A stretch of 64,000 bases of DNA, taken from assembly GCA_963749115.1 (NCBI GenBank), contig CAVVLP010000015.1, positions 1 through 64,000 on the forward strand. Direction: 5' to 3'. The position numbers and the translations under genes are program-made. Positions within the stretch are counted from its first letter, which is position 1; each line of letters opens with the position of its first letter. Positions 58,711-64,000 of this stretch are shown here, one piece after another. Below the pieces are notes generated by a model. The model did not search any database, was not told the origin of the DNA, and worked only from the letters and a program-made list of their open reading frames with translations. Source of the stretch: SZUA-36 sp963749115 (GTDB lineage Bacteria; Pseudomonadota; Gammaproteobacteria; Xanthomonadales; SZUA-36).

Positions 58711-59349
58711 TTATTGATACTGATGCTCAAACTCTGATACAAATTGCTGTTCCCAACGGGCCGTGTATTTGAGAAATTCCGACATTCCTCCTTTAAAAGG
58801 GTAGTTCACCCAAAGAGAAACACCGAAAAAATCAAAGTAAGAGACCTGGGTAACACGTGTGCCGTTGCCCTCGGCCTCCAGCTGAATATATCCATAATGA
58901 TATTTTTGGCCGCACTCTTCCGGATTCAAAAGTTCATACTTGAGAAGATTGCGGTCCGGAAATACCGTCGTCTGCCATTTGAAAACCTTCTTGGGTTTAT
59001 ATGAGTACTCCGTTTCCGTAATCACCAGGTTTTCTTCACGGCTAACAAGCTTATGTGATGTTATAAACCTGTTCTTATGCAAAAGATCGTTATCAAAATT
59101 GGTTTTGTAGTTCCAGAAAACATCCAACGGGGCATTCACCAAAAACTCCAGTTTAAAACCCCTGCCATGGGCCCGTTCCGGCTTCAGTTTGGAAATAATC
59201 GGATCATTGTTTGAAAACTGATCTTGCGAGAGGTCAGAAACAGACCGTTCTGATGAATAACCATTGGACACAATGAGTAGCAATGCGCACACGCAGCTAC
59301 GTACATATACCACTACTTTATCCTGATTTTGATATTGAACTGTGCCCAT
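58711..59349 (-). CDS. START/SRPBCC-like exported protein
   Basis: About 212 residues from the ATG at 59349; the frame opens at 59394. A hydrophobic leader (SCVCALLLIVSNGYSS) suggests export. The body shows FLVNAPLDVFWNYKTNFDND, WQTTVFPDRNLLKYEL and ARWEQQFVSEFEHQ, a helix-grip layout as in polyketide-cyclase/START proteins that hold hydrophobic ligands. Convergent with the NAD(P)-binding gene. Function unknown. Confidence 0.65.
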   Translation of the reverse strand: MGTVQYQNQDKVVVYVRSCVCALLLIVSNGYSSERSVSDLSQDQFSNNDPIISKLKPERAHGRGFKLEFLVNAPLDVFWNYKTNFDNDLLHKNRFITSHKLVSREENLVITETEYSYKPKKVFKWQTTVFPDRNLLKYELLNPEECGQKYHYGYIQLEAEGNGTRVTQVSYFDFFGVSLWVNYPFKGGMSEFLKYTARWEQQFVSEFEHQYQ

Positions 59350-59416
59350 GCCTGATGAAGACCGGCAAAGCGTCCAAAAGCCTTCATGCAACATGCATCC
59401 CGTGGTTTATGAAAGG

Positions 59417-59437
59417 TGGGGTCAGACTCTGACCCCA
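59417..59437. repeat. 21-bp near-perfect palindrome TGGGGTCAGA-C-TCTGACCCCA
   Basis: 10-bp arms about a single central base, just beyond the AttH-like stop. No T-run follows. GGGGTCAGA palindromes of this sort are common dispersed REP-type elements in gammaproteobacteria. It may also act as a transcript end. Confidence 0.65.
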
Positions 59438-60574
59438 TTAGTTTTCCGGAGGATAGCCGGTTAATTCCATGTAACCTCTACCGCGGTTTCCGGGCCCACT
59501 TCCAGTGACGATAACCGCGCCCTCCCAGTAGGGGAAATCCACATCCATCCACTGGTCCGTAACAAGCGTCTCGATTTCGAATTGCCTGTCGATCTGCGGC
59601 AGTAATACGCGCCAGTGCAGTGGCAAACTACGTCCGGCAACCCGGCTTTTTTGCATTGGGATAAGCTGTATCCGGGCGGGATCCAACGGTGTTGTGCTAC
59701 CGTCGGGTGCCATCAGGTTGCCTTGCAGAAAGTTTTCGGCATCCGCCTGTCCGGGCTGCTGGCGGACCTGGAACAGCATCAGTTTTTCACCACTTTCAAG
59801 ATGCAGCGAAAACCAGTCCCAGCCAACTTGTTCGCGCTGTAGAAACTGGCTGCTCCATTCCCGGTCCAGCCATGCGTCACCGTTGACCGGAATCACCTGT
59901 CCGGCAACGGTCAGTTGACCGCTGGCTTTAAGAAAAGGCTGGCTGTAATAGTAGGAGCCACCGCCATCTCCGTGCTTGGCTGAAAAACCCGCCTCACCCT
60001 GCAGGACAAGCGGTGCCATGCTTTGCAATTGCAGGTGCATGGCGTTATCAGCCTGTCGTGCCCTGACCTCCAGCGGCAACCAGTCATCGCCGGTGCTGTG
60101 CAGGCTCCAGTCATCCAGCCAGGCAGCAAATGGCTGGGCCGTGACACCGGCACGGGTTTCAGCTTGCGGTCCAGCGCCACGCGCATAACGTTGAAATGAG
60201 ACGTGCTCAGTGGGTGTGGTGATGGCCATATGCGCCATGAACACCTGGTTATTTTGCGATGTTGCGCCGGTTTCGGTCGTGCCTTGCGGTTGCACTGCCA
60301 GGCGGAACAACGTCCACTGTGCACCGTAACTTTCTCCCGTGGGGCCATGCAGGTTGGCGGTCAGGTACCACCACTCAATTCGGTAATCGGGATGCGCGCC
60401 GTGGTCACGGGGAAAGATCAGCGGCTGACCGGGCCGTGCCTGTGCATAAGCATCCGCACTCTGGGCCAGCACGGCCAGCCCCGAGTCCTGAACAGGTGTT
60501 TCGGCGGGTCCACAGCCACTCGCCACAAAAAGCTGGGTGCTGATTACGGCAGCAATTAAATGGGAGATCTTCAC
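59438..60574 (-). CDS. AttH-like lipoprotein (lipocalin-like / CrtC-type fold)
   Basis: 378 residues. The lipoprotein signal ends VASGC. FPRDHGAHPDYRIEWWYLTANL, YGAQWTLFRL and WLDREWSSQF, with the second lipocalin-like domain ending GRGYMELTGY, are hallmarks of the AttH/carotenoid-1,2-hydratase-like family. The gene overlaps the permease stop by 4 bp. ATPase-permease-AttH operons recur in proteobacteria (AttEFGH); export of, or envelope remodelling by, a hydrophobic substrate is suspected, but the substrate is unknown. Confidence 0.88.
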   Translation of the reverse strand: MKISHLIAAVISTQLFVASGCGPAETPVQDSGLAVLAQSADAYAQARPGQPLIFPRDHGAHPDYRIEWWYLTANLHGPTGESYGAQWTLFRLAVQPQGTTETGATSQNNQVFMAHMAITTPTEHVSFQRYARGAGPQAETRAGVTAQPFAAWLDDWSLHSTGDDWLPLEVRARQADNAMHLQLQSMAPLVLQGEAGFSAKHGDGGGSYYYSQPFLKASGQLTVAGQVIPVNGDAWLDREWSSQFLQREQVGWDWFSLHLESGEKLMLFQVRQQPGQADAENFLQGNLMAPDGSTTPLDPARIQLIPMQKSRVAGRSLPLHWRVLLPQIDRQFEIETLVTDQWMDVDFPYWEGAVIVTGSGPGNRGRGYMELTGYPPEN

Positions 60575-63058
60575 ACGTTTTGCTCACGTAACATGCTTGC
60601 AGGTGAGGTATACAGCAATCTTAACGACGGCAGGATCACCGCCATCATCAGGCAAGCTGCGGCCAGTGCCGCGAGCACCAGGTAGTGTTGCCAGTCGAGT
60701 TGCAATGGGAAACTCCAGCCAAAGGCTGCCGGTGTGACCACCATTCCGAGGTAGCCTGCGAGCAGCGTACCCAGCGGCCAGACAAGCACCATGCAAAGTA
60801 AACCAAGCATCCCCCACTGCGCCAGTAGCAGCGTACCGCGTTCGCGCCGGCTCAAACCCAGGCTAGCCAGCAATGCCTGTTGACCCACGCGGTGGTGATG
60901 AATCGCGCTGATCGCGCAAAAGATACCAATCGCGGCAACCAGCAGGGTCAAGGCATTGAGTGCCTGGGTGACAACGAAGGTGCGATCGAAAACGGCAAGG
61001 CCGATCTGCCTCAACTCTGTCTGATCGATAATTTCGTCGTCTGCAAGACCAAATTTTTCAGTAATGGCCATGCGGACCCGGTTCCAGTCATAGTCTTTTG
61101 GACCGTATACCGCAAGCCCGGTTGCGGTCACTTCTCGGCCAGCAGCTCCTGAACAGCTGCCGGTTCACCATCCACTGTGATTTTGGATTGCCGTAGTCAC
61201 GGTAGACACCCAGGACCGGTATTTCTTCATGGCCCCGGCACAGATCCAAAGACGCCCCGCTCTGCCAGCCATCGATTCGCCAGGCACGTTCGCTGATATA
61301 CACTCCCTCGCCATTATGAAATTTTGTAGTAGCGTCCTTGTCGCCTTGCATCAACTTGACACTGTCACGGAAGCGGTCACCTTCCTGCAGGCTGACCACT
61401 TCGACAGCGACCGGTGCTTTGTCCGGGCCCGGTCGCGTGAGCGCGGTGCGGTACCGCTCTGTAACGGTCAATTCCGGCATGGTGTCCGCTAACCAGGCTT
61501 CAAGCTCGGCACCCCGGTTTTCACCACGAAGGTACAAATCAGCCACCAGTCGCTGACCCAGCCAATCGTCGGTAGCCTGCCGGAAACTGCTGATCATCGT
61601 ATTCAGACCACTGTTGGCAACCAGTGCCAATGTCATCGCCATCAGCGCAACCGAGGCAGGCCCGAGTAACCAGCGACTATCCGCCAACAGCCAGGTGAGA
61701 CGGGCGTTTTGTGCAGGAACCAATTTTTGCGTAGCACTGATCAGCAAACGTAGAACCAGTGGCAGCAGCAGCGCGGAACCGAGCAACAGGCAGGCCATTC
61801 CGGCCAGTGCCACCAAAAGGTGAGTGGTGATAAAGCCGGTCACAAGCGCGGTGGTCAGTAGCAGTAAACCGGTTAACGCCATGATTCGATCTCGGCGAAT
61901 CACGGCGTGTTGTTGCCAACCGGCCTGTTTACGCTCCAACATCGGCGCATTCAGTGATTGACGCAGGGGGAAGAGCACGCATAACCCGGCGGCCGCCACC
62001 GTCATCAGAAACGGCAGCCAGATTCCGGAGGGCACCAGGCCATCGGGATAGGTGATGTAAACACCATATAACTGTGCCAGGGTGCGGCCGACACCCGGCA
62101 ATAACCAGGCAGCCATCTGCGCACCGAGCCATGTACCGATCAGGGTACCCACGGCCAGGAAAAGCGCCAATTCCAGTATCAAAGCGCGTGCCAGTTCACC
62201 TTTCAGCACACCGGCGAGACGCAATTTCCGGATCAGGTTGCGGCGGTCGGTGTAACTGAACGCCAGTGCGTTATAGATCAGAAAAAGACCGACAACAAAA
62301 GCCAGCAAACCCATTGCTGCAAGATTCAGATGAAAACTGCGTGTCAATTCCGCAGGATCGGGCGCCTCGGTGTTGGCGACATACTCAAGGTCGTCCGGCA
62401 GGGCCCGCAACAAATCTGTCATGCGTTCAGCGGATGCCGGAAACACCAGCATGGATGAAAGTCTATTAATATTCCCGCTCAGTGATTGCAGGGCCTCAAT
62501 GTCAATCAGCAGGCGGTGACCCAGTTGCTGGTTCGAAACTGCGACCAGGGGAGGTAGCATCTCACCGGATGTGAGCCTGATCCGGCTATCGTTTTCAGCA
62601 GACAGTTGCTCAAGCCTGGCCGGGGCGGCCCATAGTTGATAGGGTGGAAAAGCAAACCCCATCAGGCTGCCGTCCGCCGACCCGGTGCGATCATTGAAAT
62701 TAAATGTGCGGGCAGGGCGGGGCATGGCGAACACGTCGATTCCCAGCAGTTCAAGTGCCTCACCATTTTCGGTTCGAACCATTTGCCTCAGCACTGGCGC
62801 CAGCATGTCAAACCCCTGCCGGCGCAAGCTTACATAATCGCGTTCATCGATGCTCCGGTTGCTGTCTTTCGGACGGACCTGTCCAACCGGGGAAGTGCTT
62901 AAATACTGTTCTCCCTGCGCATAACTCGAGCGCGCCTGGGCATTGATCAACAGGGTACCGGCCAATAAAACGTTTGCCACGATGATGCCCGTCAGCAGAA
63001 ACAATGCCTGCACCGGGTGCCGGCGGTAATGGCTTAAAAGAGTGCCGTTGAGTTTCAC
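60571..63058 (-). CDS. FtsX-like ABC permease, AttF/AttG type (two frame slips)
   Basis: About 829 residues when restored. TM1 (FLLTGIIVANVLLAGTLLI), a periplasmic domain, then two FtsX helical blocks (SFHLNLAAMGLLAFVVGLFLIYN; ALTLLVAAIGIFCAISAI). Two bases appear to be missing near 61150 and 61131: adding them gives NRQLFQELLAEKVTATGLAVYG. It is the MacB/LolCE-type permease partner of the downstream-listed ATPase. In Agrobacterium two permeases do this job; here one duplicated protein covers both. Confidence 0.88.
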
Positions 63059-63093
63059 GATGGGTTCAAGCCGTTGTCAACAGGGAGCATAGC

Positions 63094-63759
63094 TCAGGCC
63101 AACTCATGCAAATGACCCTCTTCGAGCAACAACTGCCTGTCTGCAAAAGATGCCATTTCACGGTTATGGGTCACCAGCAACAGGCTGCAAGCGGATTCGG
63201 ACACCAACTTGGCCATCAGGGCCATAACCTGGCGGCTGAGTGTATCGTGCAGGTTGCCGGTCGGTTCGTCGGCGAACAGGACCCGTGGTTTATGCGCCAG
63301 TGCCCGTGCAATCGCAACGCGTTGCTGCTGGCCGCTTGAGAGCACCTCCACCGGCCTTTTCAGCAACGGTCCGAGACCGAGTACGGTGGAGATCTCGTCG
63401 ATCCACGGATCGTGGGGAGATAAGCTGTTCAAACGTCGCTGAAATAGCAGGTTGTCACTGACATTCAAACCCGGCAGCAGGTTGAACTGCTGAAATACAA
63501 AGCCGAGGTGGCGCCGCCTCAACAGGGTGAGTTCACGTTCACTTTGGGTGGCCAGCGAGCGGCCCAGGATAAGTACTTCACCGGAGTCCGGGCTTTCAAG
63601 TCCGGCTGCGATCTGCAACAGGGTGCTTTTGCCATTGCCACTGGCACCGAGCAAGGCAAGGCTCTCTCCCGGCCCGAGGTGCAAGTCGATACCCCGGAGC
63701 ACCTGAAGTTCGCTCTCGCCATCATGAAACGACTTGGTAATTGACTTGAGCCTGAGCAT
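63094..63759 (-). CDS. ABC transporter ATP-binding protein, LolD/MacB/AttE type
   Basis: 221 residues. Walker A GASGNGKST (with N where most have G/S), FVFQQFNLLPGL (Q loop), signature LSSGQQQRVAIARAL, Walker B VLFADEPTGNLHD, and VTHNREMA. First gene of the ATPase-permease-AttH operon, 35 bp before the permease. Drives release or rearrangement of envelope substrates. Confidence 0.95.
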   Translation of the reverse strand: MLRLKSITKSFHDGESELQVLRGIDLHLGPGESLALLGASGNGKSTLLQIAAGLESPDSGEVLILGRSLATQSERELTLLRRRHLGFVFQQFNLLPGLNVSDNLLFQRRLNSLSPHDPWIDEISTVLGLGPLLKRPVEVLSSGQQQRVAIARALAHKPRVLFADEPTGNLHDTLSRQVMALMAKLVSESACSLLLVTHNREMASFADRQLLLEEGHLHELA

Positions 63760-63955
63760 GGAAAGCCTTCCTCAAAAGTCATCAGGATAACATCACGCTG
63801 ACACCAACGGCGTATCCGCTGAAAATGTGAATGCACCGTGGTGATCAGTAGCTTCAGTCCGGCCATACTCATCTGTGTACACATGAACTTTTGGAGGTAT
63901 GTATTTTGTAAATTACTTGGGATAAGTATCAGCTCTAAAACATTGCCAAAAAAAT

Positions 63956-64000
63956 ATGGGGCAAAACACAGATGAGAAATTTGCAACTATGCTTAAATGT
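63956..64000 (+). CDS. Possible start of a gene running off the right edge
   Basis: An ATG at 63956 opens MGQNTDEKFATMLKC with no stop before the window ends. No clear ribosome site precedes it, so it is weakly supported. The rest of 63760-64000 shows nothing I can name apart from an AT-rich stretch (63890-63960) suitable for a promoter. Confidence 0.25.
   Translation, partial: MGQNTDEKFATMLKC

Noticed and set aside
63519..63986. 155-codon minus-strand ORF upstream of the ABC ATPase
   Set aside because: It overlaps the start of the ATPase gene in another frame and has no recognisable features.

Overview
The window reads as a stretch of a free-living, probably aquatic, gammaproteobacterial chromosome of roughly balanced base composition. 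Support comes from conserved blocks in gammaproteobacterial order: rsmG-parA-parB with an atpI nearby, dut next to a long membrane-anchored algC, rpmB-rpmG, and dsbD-(tlpA)-aroQ-accB-accC-prmA. Lipoproteins, a TonB-dependent receptor and an RND pump indicate a Gram-negative envelope. No rRNA, tRNA, CRISPR array or intact transposase was seen.

Layout. 1-5 kb: a cut-off YdeI-like gene, a YciI-like protein, atpI, an OsmC protein, parB, parA, rsmG and a lipoprotein, all on the minus strand. 5-11 kb: a complete oligopeptide ABC importer (oppABCDF). 11-20.4 kb: glutathione synthesis (gshA), a small secreted protein, algC-dut, radC, rpmB-rpmG, an orphan hydantoinase A and mutM. 20.4-31.5 kb: a beta-glucan utilisation locus with a secreted GH16 enzyme, two related secreted proteins, a TonB-dependent receptor, a LytS/LytTR-type sensor-regulator pair, and divergently a GH3 beta-glucosidase followed by a separately encoded ExoP-type C-terminal domain. 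31.6-40 kb: a Cys/Met PLP enzyme, thymidine kinase, and a cyanophycin operon (cphB, cphA and a CphA-like protein that lacks the ATP-grasp domain), then inorganic pyrophosphatase. 40-40.6 kb: a gene-free patch of inverted and direct repeats. 40.6-49.3 kb: an acyltransferase-like protein, a polysaccharide deacetylase, a methyltransferase, prmA, accC, accB, aroQ, a TlpA thioredoxin and a long DsbD. 49.4-54.3 kb: a TetR-controlled RND efflux system. 54.4-58.7 kb: a FAS1 protein, folE, folX, glutathione peroxidase, a SOUL protein and an NAD(P)-binding protein. Three sites here carry the same pair of TGTATA boxes at an 11-bp pitch, the architecture expected for CarH/LitR-type B12-dependent light repressors. 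58.7-63.8 kb: a START-like protein and an AttEFGH-like ABC/lipoprotein operon.

A second theme is sequence quality. More than a dozen normally conserved genes (oppA, algC, radC, hyuA, mutM, the GH16 and receptor genes, the sensor kinase, the PLP enzyme, ppa, dsbD, the Att permease) are broken by single-base slips, mostly one base too many in a short mononucleotide run. Restoring the frame gives normal-length proteins with family motifs intact. I therefore annotate these as single genes with stated slip positions. Consensus errors are the likeliest cause, although real decay of the glucan locus cannot be excluded from sequence alone.
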